A stretch of 64,000 nucleotides of DNA from Terriglobales bacterium (GCA_035764005.1 DASTZZ010000124.1:1-64000), one strand, 5' to 3'; counted from the first letter of the stretch, positions 1-8,783 are shown. The notes: generated by a model not told the origin, from the letters alone. A program made the numbers and translations.

Positions 1-786
1 GGGTCGCAGATCCCTATCAATCAAATCGCGCGGCTTTCATACTCGCGCGGGCCAACGATGATTCGAGACGAAGAAGGCGCTCTCACTGCTTACGTTTACC
101 TCGACCTGAACACGCGAAACTATGGAGGATTCGTTGAAAAAGCCGAACGCCTGCTCCGGGACAATCTCCGTCTGCCGGCGGGCTACAGCTATCGGTGGGC
201 TGGCGAGTACGAATTCGAGCAGCGTGCCAAGGCCAGATTGAAGATTGTGCTTCCAGTCGTGTTCTTTATCATCTTTATGCTGCTGTACATGGTGTTCCGC
301 TCGGTTGCGGAAGCGGCAGTCCTGATCTTCCCCACAATTTATGCGCTCACCGGAGGTCTCCTCCTGCAATGGGCGCTTGGGTACAACTTCAGCGTCGCCG
401 TTTGGGTAGGCTATATCGCGCTGTTTGGAATTGCTGTTGAGACGGGAGTCGTGATGGTCGTCTACCTTCATGAAGCATTGCAACACCGCATCGCAGATGG
501 TGTGCCGATCACCAACGATGAAATACATGCCGCAGCGGTAGAAGGCGCAGTACATCGGCTGAGGCCCAAACTGATGACGGTGACTGCCGTTCTCGCGAGT
601 CTCGCTCCGATCCTGGTCGAAACGGGCATCGGCTCGGATGTGATGAAGCCCATTGCGGCGCCCATAGTGGGCGGGATGATTACATCAACTATCCACGTCC
701 TCATTTTGGTGCCGGTGTTTTTCGTGCAGCTGAAGGAGCGGGCGCTCCGTCGCGGCACACTCATACGGTCGGATGAGGCGATGTAG
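1..786 (+). CDS. cusA: CusA/CzcA-type heavy-metal efflux RND pump, C-terminal part
   Basis: This is the C-terminal end of a proton-driven inner-membrane RND pump that exports metal ions through a periplasmic adaptor and outer-membrane channel. The gene is open from base 1, so its start lies outside the window; about 261 residues remain. Early residues around RGPTMIRDEEG match the porter-domain segment conserved in CusA. They are followed by FEQRAKARLKIVLP leading into the last block of membrane helices. VGYIALFGIAVETGVVM is typical of the heavy-metal subfamily, as is the final helix before the short cytoplasmic tail. A broken cation transporter follows 41 bp downstream on the same strand, which suggests a metal-resistance cluster continuing to the left. 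Whether the metal is Cu/Ag or Co/Zn/Cd cannot be decided from this part. Confidence 0.93.
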   Translation, partial: GSQIPINQIARLSYSRGPTMIRDEEGALTAYVYLDLNTRNYGGFVEKAERLLRDNLRLPAGYSYRWAGEYEFEQRAKARLKIVLPVVFFIIFMLLYMVFRSVAEAAVLIFPTIYALTGGLLLQWALGYNFSVAVWVGYIALFGIAVETGVVMVVYLHEALQHRIADGVPITNDEIHAAAVEGAVHRLRPKLMTVTAVLASLAPILVETGIGSDVMKPIAAPIVGGMITSTIHVLILVPVFFVQLKERALRRGTLIRSDEAM

Positions 787-827
787 CAGACAACTGAACT
801 GAAATAGACTCCGACACCGGATGTCGC

Positions 828-1449
828 ATGGCTGAATCAAAGCAAATCGAGATTGCAACAATCGATGATTGGCAATTGAAGCCGATCAACCGTCTCCAAT
901 GGTTAACAGTAGCCTGGATGTGTGTGGAGGTCGCCGTCGCACTGTTAGCTGCGATGCGTGCGCGTAGCGTCGCTCTCGCCGGGTTCGGTGCGGATAGTGG
1001 CATCGAGCTATTGTCGGCGGTAACTGTTGTGTGGAGGTTTCGCAGTGCTCGGGAACACGCCGAAATCATAGCCACAAAAATAACCGCGGGGCTTTTGGTG
1101 GCATTGGCAATCTACATCGTCGCAGCTTCGATCTTTACATTCATTATTTCGGCGGAAGCCAGAAGCTAGCTATTTGGGAACGATCTTGCTTCTGGCCGCC
1201 ACGCTCGTTATGCCGTGGCTCGGCAGGCAAAAGCGAAGACTGGCCGGGGCGGCACACAGCGCAGCTCTCCGAGCCGATGCAGCACAAAGTTCAATTTGCG
1301 CTTACCTTGCATCGATTGCGCTTGCCGGATTGCTCCTGAACGCAGTCGCGCATATATGGTGGGCTGATCCGGTTGCTGCTCTGTGCCTGATACCCCTCGT
1401 CATTAAAGAAGCAAAGGAGGCGTTCGAAGGGCGGTGCGAGCGCTGTTAA
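828..1449 (+). pseudogene. Cation transporter (CDF-like, about 205 aa), frameshifted
   Basis: Two reading frames together give one small CDF-like membrane transporter. The first frame (828-1169) encodes the N-terminal helices with GFGADSGIELLSAVTVVWR, which resembles the metal-site helix of cation diffusion proteins. It then ends at TAG just after residues FTFIISAEARS. The next frame (+1) carries the expected continuation: KPEASYLGTILLL, MPWLGRQKRRLA, ALRADAAQSSICAYL and WWADPVAALCLIPL. The switch must occur near 1140-1160. I therefore call a frameshift that would abolish the C-terminal half. A sequencing error is possible, and two separately translated halves are less likely. It follows a CusA-type pump closely, as these transporters often do. 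Confidence 0.72.
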
Positions 1450-1525
1450 GAACAAAAGCAACTATGAGCCTGTACGCAAAATATGTTCTCCCACGGCTGA
1501 TCAACCCCGTTATAAGAAACAAGGA

Positions 1526-1547
1526 CCGGCTGCAAAGCCGGGCTTTT
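1526..1547 (+). terminator. Intrinsic terminator after the metal-transport genes
   Basis: CCGGC (1526-1530) pairs with GCCGG (1537-1541) around a six-base loop and is followed by CTTTT. It lies between the broken transporter and the convergent gene ending at 1565, so it can end transcription of the upstream cluster. Confidence 0.6.
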
Positions 1548-1564
1548 CAAGTTTGCGACGACGA

Positions 1565-2482
1565 CTATTGCTGAGTTGCGCTACCCGTCACCTTAAGCAG
1601 CATTTGTGTACCGCTATCCAGGCGAAGGTTTTTCCCCGCTGACGTGATGACCGACTCCTGTACTGCGGCCGAAGTGGCTGAGTTCAGCGCCATTCCAGGC
1701 AGACCTACGACTCCACTCGATGTGGAATTCAGCGAGCCTGCAAGCGATCCGCCAACAGACGTTGCCGAATTCGCCGTGCCACCGACTGTGCTTCCCAGAT
1801 TGGCAGTCGTATTGGTGACAGCGCCGCCGGCTGCGCCGACTCCACCGAGTAGTCCACCTCCAGCACGCGCACCGCTTGACACCGCGCCCATTCCGTCTGC
1901 TGACATCGAGCCCGTATCATCCATGCCGGAAGCGCTGGCCGCGGTTTGCGCTGCAGCAATCGCCTGAATGCTTGTATTGAGCGGCACCTCTTGCCCGTTC
2001 TTCAGAATCGCGTGGTCGAACACGATTCCAAGGCTCGATTCGCTTGCTCCTTCACTGCGAGCGCTGGCCTGCGTCACGTGGCCGAATATCCGTGATCCTT
2101 TGGGAATCACTACGCGACCATCCGACTTCACGTCTCGCGTCGTTTTGGCAACGACAGTGTCGCCGGGCTTGTTCTTCCCGGCATCTACCGGCTTCACCAA
2201 AGCAGCATTGATGGCAGTTCCGCTCGCCAGCTCTCCGGTGCTACTCGCGCCTGCTGATTCGCCGCGCCTCTCGGGCTGGCGGCGATTGCGTTCCTGATGC
2301 GACATTTGTGCTGAGGCATCAGCGCTTGCTGATGTGTTTGACTGCGCCTGCGCGCCTGATTGGTTCGCCGATACTGAAGTGTTCTGCGATGCCGACGCAT
2401 TTATGTTTGCGCCAGCGCCTGTCTGCCCAATTGCTACTCCAGAAAAAACAAGAGCAGCGACAAGAATTTGCAACCTATACAT
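1565..2482 (-). CDS. Exported Ala/Ser/Gly-rich protein of unknown function
   Basis: I do not recognise a named family. The 305-residue product starts with a clear Sec signal peptide (MYRLQILVAALVFSGVAIGQ). Residues 24-65 are a low-complexity Asn/Ser/Ala/Gln stretch. The compact middle part (about 80-175) contains a GTAINAALVKPVDAGKNKPG segment and VVIPKGSRIFGHVTQASAR. These resemble the start of the TrbI/VirB10 beta-barrel fold (cargo 'kept' by a stable ring), so this may be a distant, degenerate relative; that is only a suggestion. The rest (175-285) is Gly/Ala/Ser-rich and flexible. Proteins of this layout are, as far as I recall, common in acidobacteria. It stands alone, with a receiver-domain gene upstream on the same strand. 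Confidence 0.75.
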   Translation of the reverse strand: MYRLQILVAALVFSGVAIGQTGAGANINASASQNTSVSANQSGAQAQSNTSASADASAQMSHQERNRRQPERRGESAGASSTGELASGTAINAALVKPVDAGKNKPGDTVVAKTTRDVKSDGRVVIPKGSRIFGHVTQASARSEGASESSLGIVFDHAILKNGQEVPLNTSIQAIAAAQTAASASGMDDTGSMSADGMGAVSSGARAGGGLLGGVGAAGGAVTNTTANLGSTVGGTANSATSVGGSLAGSLNSTSSGVVGLPGMALNSATSAAVQESVITSAGKNLRLDSGTQMLLKVTGSATQQ

Positions 2483-2659
2483 GTAACCTCCGTGATCGTC
2501 AGCGACTTGCTCGTGACCCGACCTGTTGTACGTTCCTGGATTGGGATCACCAACAACGAAGAATTTTCTAACCCCGCATCATAAGCCGAGTTGCTGAACT
2601 GGTGGCCTCCCCCCAGAGAGTAGAACTTACGTACAAACCGGAATAAATCCCAAAATTGT

Positions 2660-3037
2660 TCACGTTCCATATCGCTGGGCCGATGGTAATAATCGCAAAA
2701 TTGCATGTCTGAGTTCTTTCGAATCCATCGGCTTGGGCAGAATCAGATCAACGCCCTTTGAGTCGTCACTCCAATTCGGCCATCCTGATGTCAGCACAAC
2801 CAGTAGATCGGGACGGCTCCGCTTCATTGTCAGCGCGAGCGCGATTCCATTCATCTCCGGCAATAGGTAATCAGTCAAGAGCAGATCTACCTGATATTTC
2901 GCGAACATCCCTAGAGCGTCTTGCGGCGTAGCAGCCGTCAACACGCGATATCCGACTCCTTCGAGTTGCAATCTGCGCAACTCGAGAAGATAAGGCGCAT
3001 CGTCCACGCACAAAATCGTGGGGCACTGTACCGACAC
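2660..3037 (-). CDS. Stand-alone response-regulator receiver protein
   Basis: A single CheY-like receiver domain of 125 residues with no output domain. Visible are the acidic pair D12/D13 (ILCVDDAP), the phospho-acceptor D56 in LLLTDYLLPEMNG, the switch Thr/Ser in VVLTSGWP and the Lys in LPKPM. I place the start at GTG 3037 because GGGAGGAG sits five to seven bases upstream; the frame stays open to an ATG at 3115 but that stretch does not look like a receiver N-terminus. It probably passes phosphate to or from a partner encoded elsewhere, since no histidine kinase is seen in the window. Two more single receivers and a sigma-54 activator lie nearby. Confidence 0.85.
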   Translation of the reverse strand: MSVQCPTILCVDDAPYLLELRRLQLEGVGYRVLTAATPQDALGMFAKYQVDLLLTDYLLPEMNGIALALTMKRSRPDLLVVLTSGWPNWSDDSKGVDLILPKPMDSKELRHAILRLLPSAQRYGT

Positions 3038-3227
3038 GATTACTCCTCCCTGCAAGAGCGTCAGTTTGAAACACCATCGTGCTGCGTTGTGGGATGCGGC
3101 ATTTCCAGCGATCAACGAGCGGACCAGAGGCGGAATAGATTACTTCGGTAATCGTGCGCTGGCGCTGAAGTACAGCGGCTTGAATCGTACTGCTGAGGTC
3201 CGCCGGCGGACACTAAAGGGGGCTGAT

Positions 3228-3932
3228 TTAATCAAGTCCGAGGAACGAATCGATCCAGCTCTTCACTCCCTGCCGTCCCGAATCGGATGTCTCGAACTGC
3301 AAGCCCGTGCTGTCACCGTTTTGCCAACACACAACCGCTGCAACGCTCATGGACGGTTTATCGGGCAGACTGAATGAGAGGCGCACCTTGCCTGAGAGCT
3401 CAGGATTCCCGGTGAACTGAACCGACATTCCTCCACCACTGATTTCGCGTGTCGAGCCGAAGAACCTTTGTCCGCTTTGGCTTTCTGCGGAGATGGCGAT
3501 CACGAGCGGAATCCTGACATAGCGACGTAATTCATGCAGCAGAAGGGCGCAGGTGGAGCGCACTGCGTTCAGAACTGAAGTGCGATCGGGCCTCGGACCG
3601 AGAAGTGTGTTGATGCCATACCTCGAGAAGGCCCGCACATCGATTCCCGCGCTCACAATTCCATACAGAATCATGCGGCGATTGGACCGGGAGGAGCGCA
3701 CTGCGTCTAGGGTAATCAGCGCATGTTCATCCAAGTTAACGACGCAGCCCTGGAACTGTTCTTTAGCTAACCGAGTGGCAAAATCCTCGTAGGCAACAAC
3801 TGTGTCGATCCCGCATTGCGCAAATGCCTTTTGAAGGATCTCGACCATCGCTGAATCGAGTTTGACCAACGCGACGCGAGGAGCGAAGTTGGAACTGTTT
3901 TGAGGGGGTCTGGAAACCAGAGTAGCGCTCAT
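3228..3932 (-). CDS. PilZ-domain protein with receiver-like N-terminal part
   Basis: The C-terminal 100 residues form a PilZ domain, the usual cyclic-di-GMP binding module: RRYVR at 136-140 matches the RxxxR loop and STREISGGGMSVQ near 160-172 matches the (D/N)xSxxG strand. The N-terminal 125 residues (RVALVKLDSAMVEIL..., then CVVNLDEH) have the alternating pattern of a CheY-like fold. The usual acidic pocket is not evident, so it may be a degenerate receiver. The protein would act in the cytoplasm as a c-di-GMP effector, perhaps in surface motility or exopolysaccharide control; the target is unknown. A second PilZ gene follows 109 bp upstream on the same strand. Confidence 0.8.
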   Translation of the reverse strand: MSATLVSRPPQNSSNFAPRVALVKLDSAMVEILQKAFAQCGIDTVVAYEDFATRLAKEQFQGCVVNLDEHALITLDAVRSSRSNRRMILYGIVSAGIDVRAFSRYGINTLLGPRPDRTSVLNAVRSTCALLLHELRRYVRIPLVIAISAESQSGQRFFGSTREISGGGMSVQFTGNPELSGKVRLSFSLPDKPSMSVAAVVCWQNGDSTGLQFETSDSGRQGVKSWIDSFLGLD

Positions 3933-4041
3933 AAATGCACCACAGCCGCCGACTTGCGCAGATCACTGGGTGCAAGTGCGAACAGGAAGAATGGTAATAC
4001 CACTTTCGTGCAATGGAAAAGTTACCGGCGTAACGAGTTCT

Positions 4042-4479
4042 CTAGGCCGATAGGCTCAGGAGGCGACAAACCCGCCAGAGCTCGTCGGATTCGCGGCGCG
4101 TCAGCTTATAGAACTCCAGTCCGCATCGTTCAAGGCTAGAGTGTTTGACTGTTGCGCAGACCGTGAAGTGCCATTCGGAATGAGGCAGGGTGAACTGCAA
4201 ACTGATCTGCTCGCCTTCCTGGAACTGTACGGGAATTTGCAAGGCGATTCCTGCTTCACTGATATCGTGGGCGGTGCCCTCGTGAGCCTCAGCCCTTGCC
4301 AACACTCTAATTGGGAAATCAGTTCTGAATCTCGGATACCGTCTTTCAGCACTCTTTCCAAATCTGACGTCTGTGGATCCTGTGCTGGTCGCCAGCCGTT
4401 GTGGAGCACCGAATGGGATCGTGCCTTGCGCGGTTCGATTCACGCATGGAAGTTTCCCGCGATACCGCAGGACAAACAA
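4042..4479 (-). CDS. PilZ-domain protein
   Basis: A 145-residue cytoplasmic protein that is mostly one PilZ domain. RRYPRFRTDFPIRV (from residue 46) gives the RxxxR cyclic-di-GMP binding motif, and GTAHDISEAGIALQ (68-81) the DxSxxG part. The N-terminal 40 residues are not conserved-looking, so the true start may be further in. Such short PilZ proteins usually work as c-di-GMP receptors that bind a partner protein. The neighbour at 3228-3932 is a second PilZ protein on the same strand. No diguanylate cyclase or phosphodiesterase occurs in the window. Confidence 0.82.
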   Translation of the reverse strand: MFVLRYRGKLPCVNRTAQGTIPFGAPQRLATSTGSTDVRFGKSAERRYPRFRTDFPIRVLARAEAHEGTAHDISEAGIALQIPVQFQEGEQISLQFTLPHSEWHFTVCATVKHSSLERCGLEFYKLTRRESDELWRVCRLLSLSA

Positions 4480-4577
4480 GGCACCGAGGTAATAGGACTC
4501 ATCTCAGCTGGCACGAATCATGTCCAACCAAAATCGGACGAGGAGCATCAGGCGGCTATTGGTTGCTCTTAGTGATA

Positions 4578-4769
4578 TTAGGCTAAGTTGCGCAGGGTTG
4601 GGCGCTGAGTTGATGAGGCAGGTAATTTTGATTCTTGGAGAACGATGTTGATCAAGCGATAGAAGCGCCGCTCTTCACGAGTCAATTCTCTACCGAAGGC
4701 CGCGCGGAATTGCCGTTGAAACTCCTCAAAGGGCGGAAGGACCGAAGCGGTTTTACGAACAATACGCAT
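4578..4769 (-). CDS. Small hypothetical protein, 63 aa
   Basis: I do not recognise this one. From the ATG at 4769 it reads MRIVRKTASVLPPFEEFQ and then FGRELTREERRFYRLINIVL, a strongly charged, probably helical small protein. The frame is open further upstream to 4883, but that part is Arg-rich and unconvincing, and I see no good Shine-Dalgarno for either start. It lies between a PilZ gene and the sigma-54 activator, all on the minus strand. Confidence 0.4.
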   Translation of the reverse strand: MRIVRKTASVLPPFEEFQRQFRAAFGRELTREERRFYRLINIVLQESKLPASSTQRPTLRNLA

Positions 4770-5012
4770 GCTGAAAAAACGAGAACTCAGTTTAGAAGGG
4801 CCACAAAATCGCCGAGCCAACTCCGCTGCGTTGTGAAATCGTCTTCCCAGATAAGCACGACGACAGAGTACCCCGTGGTCCACACCAATGGACAGGTGCC
4901 TTTAGTAACCCACTCCTACTGACCGCCGAATGGAAGCGGTGGACTTCACGCCTTACCCGAATCAGGAGCTAGATGGAGCGAACTCCTCCTCCCTACTTTT
5001 CCCTTGTTGGGT

Positions 5013-6386
5013 TCACTCGTTGGTTACAGCAGGCAAGTCGGAGAGTATGTTGTAAAGTGTCGAACGGCTGATGCCGAGAATCTCCGCAGCTTTCTGCTTA
5101 TTGCCAGCGAACGCTTCCAGCACTTCGCGCGCATATTTTCTTTCGAGTTCCTGCAAAGACACGAACTTCGTATCAACGGTCTTCTCGGGCGACATGCTTA
5201 GCGCGGCCGGAAAATCGTCCAAATCCAGCACGGGGCCTTCGCTGAGAATGCATGCACCAGCAATGACATTTTCAAGTTCACGAATATTGCCAGGCCAATC
5301 GTGGCGGGCGAGCATGTCTTGCGCACGGCGGCTGATGCCGGTGAAGATCCGTCCATATTGTTTCGCATATTTCTCAAGAAAGTGTCGCTCGAGCAAAGGC
5401 AAGTCTTCTTTCCTTTCCGAAAGCGGGGGAAGATGCAACCGTACCGCCGACAAACGATAAAACAGGTCCTCGCGGAATCGGCCTTCGGCTACCTCGGTAG
5501 TAAGGTCTCGATTGCTGGCAGCGATTGCGCGAAGATGCAGTTTACGCGACTCCACCGACCCGAGTCGTTGAACCTCATCGCTTTGCAGGACACGCAAGAG
5601 CTTCGCCTGCATCGCAATCGACATCTCGCTGATTTCATCGAGAAAGATCGTACCGTGATCTGCGCTTTCGAATAGTCCGGGCGTGTCTTGAAACGCGCCG
5701 GTAAACGCTCCTTTGCGAAACCCGAAAAATTGGCTTTCGGCCAGGGATTCAGGAAGCGCAGCGCAGTTGCAAGCGACGAACGGTCCCCGGCTTACTGGCG
5801 AGAGATTGTGAAGCGCACGCGCGACCAGTTCCTTGCCAGTTCCCGAAGGTCCGGTCAGGAGCACTCTAGTGAAATGAGGTGCGATGCGGGCAAGCTTGTT
5901 GAACACGTCAAGCATGCGGGGGCTACGCCCGATCATTCCATAAAAACTGAATGATGCTCGTAATTGCGTCTCCAACTCGCCGGTTCGACGCTTCTTGGCC
6001 GCGTCCTCCAACGCGCGAGCGACGCGGGCTCGAAGGCCAGACACATCCACTGGCTTAACTAGAAACTCTGCGGCTCCTTTTTGAATTGCTTCGATCGCAA
6101 TGGCCGGAGAGTACTCGCCCGACAAAAGAATCACTTCAGCCCCCTGGTCAAAGCCAGCGATACGCGCCAGGAGATTCATTCCATTAGTGCCACGAAGCTT
6201 CAAATCGAGGAAGACGAGGCGAGGCCGATGCTGCCGGAAAAGAGACCAGCCCGCTTCCTCATCCTGGGCTACAAGGACTTTGACCGGCATGTCAGCAAAA
6301 ATTTCGGGCATTACAGCGACGACGTTTTCCTCGTCATCGACCACTAGCACCCGAAAGGCTTCTTGCGACTCAGATGCTAAGACCAT
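5013..6386 (-). CDS. Sigma-54-dependent response regulator (NtrC family)
   Basis: A complete three-domain activator of 457 residues. Receiver: DD at 17-18, phospho-acceptor D61 (LVFLDLKL), Lys111 (LVKPVD). AAA+ ATPase: Walker A GPSGTGKE at 179-186, the sigma-54 contact loop GAFTGA at 226-231, Walker B GTIFLDEIS near 246-254, and the arginine-finger region FREDLFYRL. C-terminal Fis-type HTH: NKQKAAEILGISRSTLYNIL. After phosphorylation it should form a ring, bind upstream sites and open RNA polymerase-sigma-54 promoters. No cognate kinase is adjacent and its targets are unknown; I found no convincing -24/-12 sequence nearby. A short unknown gene lies upstream on the same strand. Confidence 0.95.
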   Translation of the reverse strand: MVLASESQEAFRVLVVDDEENVVAVMPEIFADMPVKVLVAQDEEAGWSLFRQHRPRLVFLDLKLRGTNGMNLLARIAGFDQGAEVILLSGEYSPAIAIEAIQKGAAEFLVKPVDVSGLRARVARALEDAAKKRRTGELETQLRASFSFYGMIGRSPRMLDVFNKLARIAPHFTRVLLTGPSGTGKELVARALHNLSPVSRGPFVACNCAALPESLAESQFFGFRKGAFTGAFQDTPGLFESADHGTIFLDEISEMSIAMQAKLLRVLQSDEVQRLGSVESRKLHLRAIAASNRDLTTEVAEGRFREDLFYRLSAVRLHLPPLSERKEDLPLLERHFLEKYAKQYGRIFTGISRRAQDMLARHDWPGNIRELENVIAGACILSEGPVLDLDDFPAALSMSPEKTVDTKFVSLQELERKYAREVLEAFAGNKQKAAEILGISRSTLYNILSDLPAVTNE

Positions 6387-6498
6387 TGGTGCCTTTGCGA
6401 ATGAGCCGATTTCGGACAGATAACTGTCGCAGCGACGATCCGATTCACTGTTGGGTTTGCCGTGCGGAAGTGGGTTGGCGAAAGGGATGTATCGGTTT

Positions 6499-6831
6499 CT
6501 ACGATAGACAAAGCTGTAATACCGGTCGGTGAGTCACAGTGAACTTCTGCTCCAGATCGAGCAGAAGAAATGAAAGTCGGTCGCATTGGTTGAATACTGC
6601 GTCAGACAGCAGCAATTCCGAAACTTCCGAGAGCGTGCACCGCGCTTCACTCGTGCCGATGAGTTCGAGGTCCTGCGCCAGCTCGGCTGCGATCTGGCGT
6701 GCATCGAAGATCGCGCGCGCCTGCAGTGCATGGATCAGGCGCCCTGTTTTCGACCGAATTTGATCATCGACCTGAAGGCGAAGCCAGGACAGGATTTTTG
6801 CGATCTCCTCTTTTCTCGCTTTTTGGCCCAT
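6499..6831 (-). CDS. Hypothetical helical protein, 110 aa
   Basis: No family recognised. The sequence is predicted by eye to be almost all amphipathic helix (KEEIAKILSWLRLQVDDQI, then ARQIAAELAQDLELIGT and SEVSELLLSDAVFNQCDRLSFLLLDLEQKF). It is 112 bp upstream of, and on the same strand as, the sigma-54 response regulator, so co-transcription and a role in that signalling line are plausible. An all-helical phosphotransfer-like fold was considered, but there is no obvious HxxxKG-type phospho-histidine motif. Confidence 0.55.
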   Translation of the reverse strand: MGQKARKEEIAKILSWLRLQVDDQIRSKTGRLIHALQARAIFDARQIAAELAQDLELIGTSEARCTLSEVSELLLSDAVFNQCDRLSFLLLDLEQKFTVTHRPVLQLCLS

Positions 6832-7132
6832 GTAGATTTCTCCTTCAAAGCCTATCTACAACTGATGGGCCATTGCAAACAAATGAGACAAATGATTCCC
6901 GCAACTGAGCGTTTCTCCCTACGCGCCGACTCTCTCAGAGCACACTCCTGAAGCTGATTTTGCCCGTGTCACGGTTTTCATCGTGAAATCGCTAACAAAG
7001 GACATTGTCCGCGGGTAACTGAAGACAGTTCCCCAAGTTGCCGAGCGAGTGAAACTTGAACACAGTTCCAAAATTCAGACACTCGGCTGGCGGCGCCCGG
7101 TCCCGTTTCGGGCTTTCTACAGCTCCAGCCAG
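6832..7132. other. 301-bp stretch without a recognised gene
   Basis: Between two minus-strand genes. No convincing promoter, hairpin with T-run or RNA gene was seen. It presumably holds the promoter of the 6499-6831 gene. Confidence 0.4.
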
Positions 7133-7486
7133 CTAAGCTTTCGTCAAGAGTCTTGCGATCTCAGCGATCAGTTCCTTCGGGGAAACAGCTCCCTTCGTAA
7201 CGCTCAGGTCGGCAAGCTCAATTCCTGTTGGAACTTCCAGCGAGCCGCTGAACACAATCACAGGCACAGTCGGTTTTACTCGTTTCAGTTCAGCGACAAC
7301 ATTAATGGTTGTGCCGTCCCGAAGATGCTGATCGCTTACGACGAGATCAACGGGATTTCGCGCAAACAAATCGAGTCCTGCGGTTGCATTCGTCGCGGTG
7401 ATCACGTGGAACCCAGCACGCCACAACAATTCCGAATAGAGCCGGAGCTGATCCGTATCGTCGTCGATCCAGAGAATTAAAGACAA
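7133..7486 (-). CDS. Stand-alone response-regulator receiver protein
   Basis: A 117-residue CheY-like receiver without output domain. WIDDDTDQLRLY supplies the acidic pocket, D52 (LVVSDQHLRDG) is the phospho-acceptor, the Ser in VFSGS is the switch residue and Lys98 (LSVTKGAVSP) is the conserved lysine, though the usual Pro after it is absent. It is the third response regulator in about 5 kb with no histidine kinase. It likely receives phosphate from a kinase encoded elsewhere. The next gene upstream on this strand is a small protein 41 bp away. Confidence 0.86.
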   Translation of the reverse strand: MSLILWIDDDTDQLRLYSELLWRAGFHVITATNATAGLDLFARNPVDLVVSDQHLRDGTTINVVAELKRVKPTVPVIVFSGSLEVPTGIELADLSVTKGAVSPKELIAEIARLLTKA

Positions 7487-7527
7487 TGAGCCGTAACCGC
7501 CTACTCAAAAGTTGTCGATCCAGAAAA

Positions 7528-7785
7528 TCAACCAGCGAGGGACTCGTCCTCGGCTAGAACTGGAAGCTGGTACAGAGTCACCGAAAAGTCGCTTGCTTTA
7601 TGGACAGCCGGGGCTGGTCGCACCAACTCGAAATAGATTGGATCGGAACATCGTGAGCAACGAGGAAACAACTGATCTTTAATGAGGGTGACTTCCTGCG
7701 GAAGCTTATGCTCTGGATGAATCACACGGTAGATGCCACTTTGGGAAATGGAGCAGCCCGTTCGCAGATCATCTAGTTTCGCCAC
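7528..7785 (-). CDS. Small conserved-looking hypothetical protein, 85 aa
   Basis: No named family. The protein reads MAKLDDLRTGCSISQSGIYR and then a core HPEHKLPQEVTLIKDQLFP followed by RCSRCSDPIYFELV. The CxxC pair and the order 'GIYRV-H...LP-EVTL---FP-C--C...F-L' look like a small beta-rich, possibly zinc-binding domain known to me only as an unnamed short bacterial family. It is 41 bp upstream of a receiver gene on the same strand and may be co-transcribed. Confidence 0.6.
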   Translation of the reverse strand: MAKLDDLRTGCSISQSGIYRVIHPEHKLPQEVTLIKDQLFPRCSRCSDPIYFELVRPAPAVHKASDFSVTLYQLPVLAEDESLAG

Positions 7786-8031
7786 TTTGCTTTGCCTGTT
7801 CTTTCTCGGCCCGTTATTTTGCGCTTCTGAATGGTATAACCCGAGCTCGCACGGTGGTCGCCTGCATGCCGAGTTGGATGTTATGCTCTGTGACGCGCAG
7901 TCGGATTTTAATTGGTCATCCGACTCTTTGGAAACACCGAAATCTCCACAGCCGTAACTGGTTTGACACAGGAAATTCAGGAACTCTGGACAACCAAATT
8001 TGACAGGTAAAGCATCAAATGCCTTTCGCCA

Positions 8032-8289
8032 ATGGCGGCTGCCGCAGCAAGAAGAAAACGGAACTCAGAAGGAAACGCCGACGATCGGCCCGGGACCGCC
8101 GATGGCATGTGGATCGATTTGGCTCACCTTCCGACCACTTTGGCACAGAAAGGGAAGAAGAATGAATTGAAGCCGTTGGAGTCCTGGTTAGGTGGAAGGA
8201 GACGGCATCCTCCTAGTCGGCTTCTCGATTATGCCGACCTGGTGCTCGGGATCGAGCGTAGAAGACGAGCTGTGGACAAGAAGAAATGA
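8032..8289 (+). CDS. Small protein of a duplicated local family, copy A (85 aa)
   Basis: No known family recognised. The 85-residue product begins with a basic stretch (MAAAAARRKRNSEG), has a central motif GMWIDLAHLPTTLAQ, and ends with PSRLLDYADLVLGIERRRR and a Lys tail. A second gene 0.6 kb away on the opposite strand (8917-9183) has the same layout: MAAAKKTRK, GLWIDPRHLPTQLAK and TSARFLELADVSLRTE. The shared order and spacing argue that both are real genes from one duplicated family. The high basic content and lack of a signal suggest a cytoplasmic, perhaps nucleic-acid-binding protein; this is only an inference. Confidence 0.6.
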   Translation: MAAAAARRKRNSEGNADDRPGTADGMWIDLAHLPTTLAQKGKKNELKPLESWLGGRRRHPPSRLLDYADLVLGIERRRRAVDKKK

Positions 8290-8357
8290 TTAGTGAGAGC
8301 CACTGGCGTATCTTGAGGGCAACCTGGCTCAAGACTGCGGCCCGCTCGTCGTAGGTC

Positions 8358-8783
8358 CTATTTCACCAGTGCGCTCTGACTGACAGCCGGTTCTGGTCTG
8401 ACCATCTGCATCGACGTCACTGAGTATTCGTGTTCTTTGCCGTCGAGCTCGGGCACCGCCAACAAAAGCTTGTCCTTCTTAATGCGGAACTCGGCGCGTT
8501 CTCCCACCGGTAAGAGCACGGGGTGCTTCTCGTCACGTGGACGAATGCGATAGATGACACGATCGGTCTTGAGGACGTACTCCTGGCAAAGAAGCGCACG
8601 CGTCTTCTTATGCCCTGCGTCCGTGCCCAGAACTTCTCCAGCGAAACTCTTGCCACTATTCTCATCCAGACCGCATTCCACGGCATCCATGGCCGTAATC
8701 GTGCCTTGTTGGTGAAATACCGGATCTTTCGCGAACGCCGAGCTAGCAATGAACAATAATGCCGTCGCGAATATCGATTTCAT
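8358..8783 (-). CDS. Exported hypothetical protein, 141 aa
   Basis: A signal peptide (MKSIFATALLFIASSAFAKD) directs this protein out of the cytoplasm. The mature part is a compact, beta-rich domain: FHQQGTITAMDAVECGLDEN, then CQEYVLKTDRVIYRIRPRDE, then LLPVGERAEFRIKKDKLLL. The two Cys residues (in VECGLD and LLCQEYV) could form a disulfide bond. I know this pattern only as an unnamed exported family seen in acidobacteria. It converges with copy A of the small-protein family. Function unknown. Confidence 0.75.
   Translation of the reverse strand: MKSIFATALLFIASSAFAKDPVFHQQGTITAMDAVECGLDENSGKSFAGEVLGTDAGHKKTRALLCQEYVLKTDRVIYRIRPRDEKHPVLLPVGERAEFRIKKDKLLLAVPELDGKEHEYSVTSMQMVRPEPAVSQSALVK

Noticed and set aside
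4508-4526. TGGCAC sequence resembling half a sigma-54 promoter
   Set aside because: The -12 element (TTGC) is missing at the required spacing.
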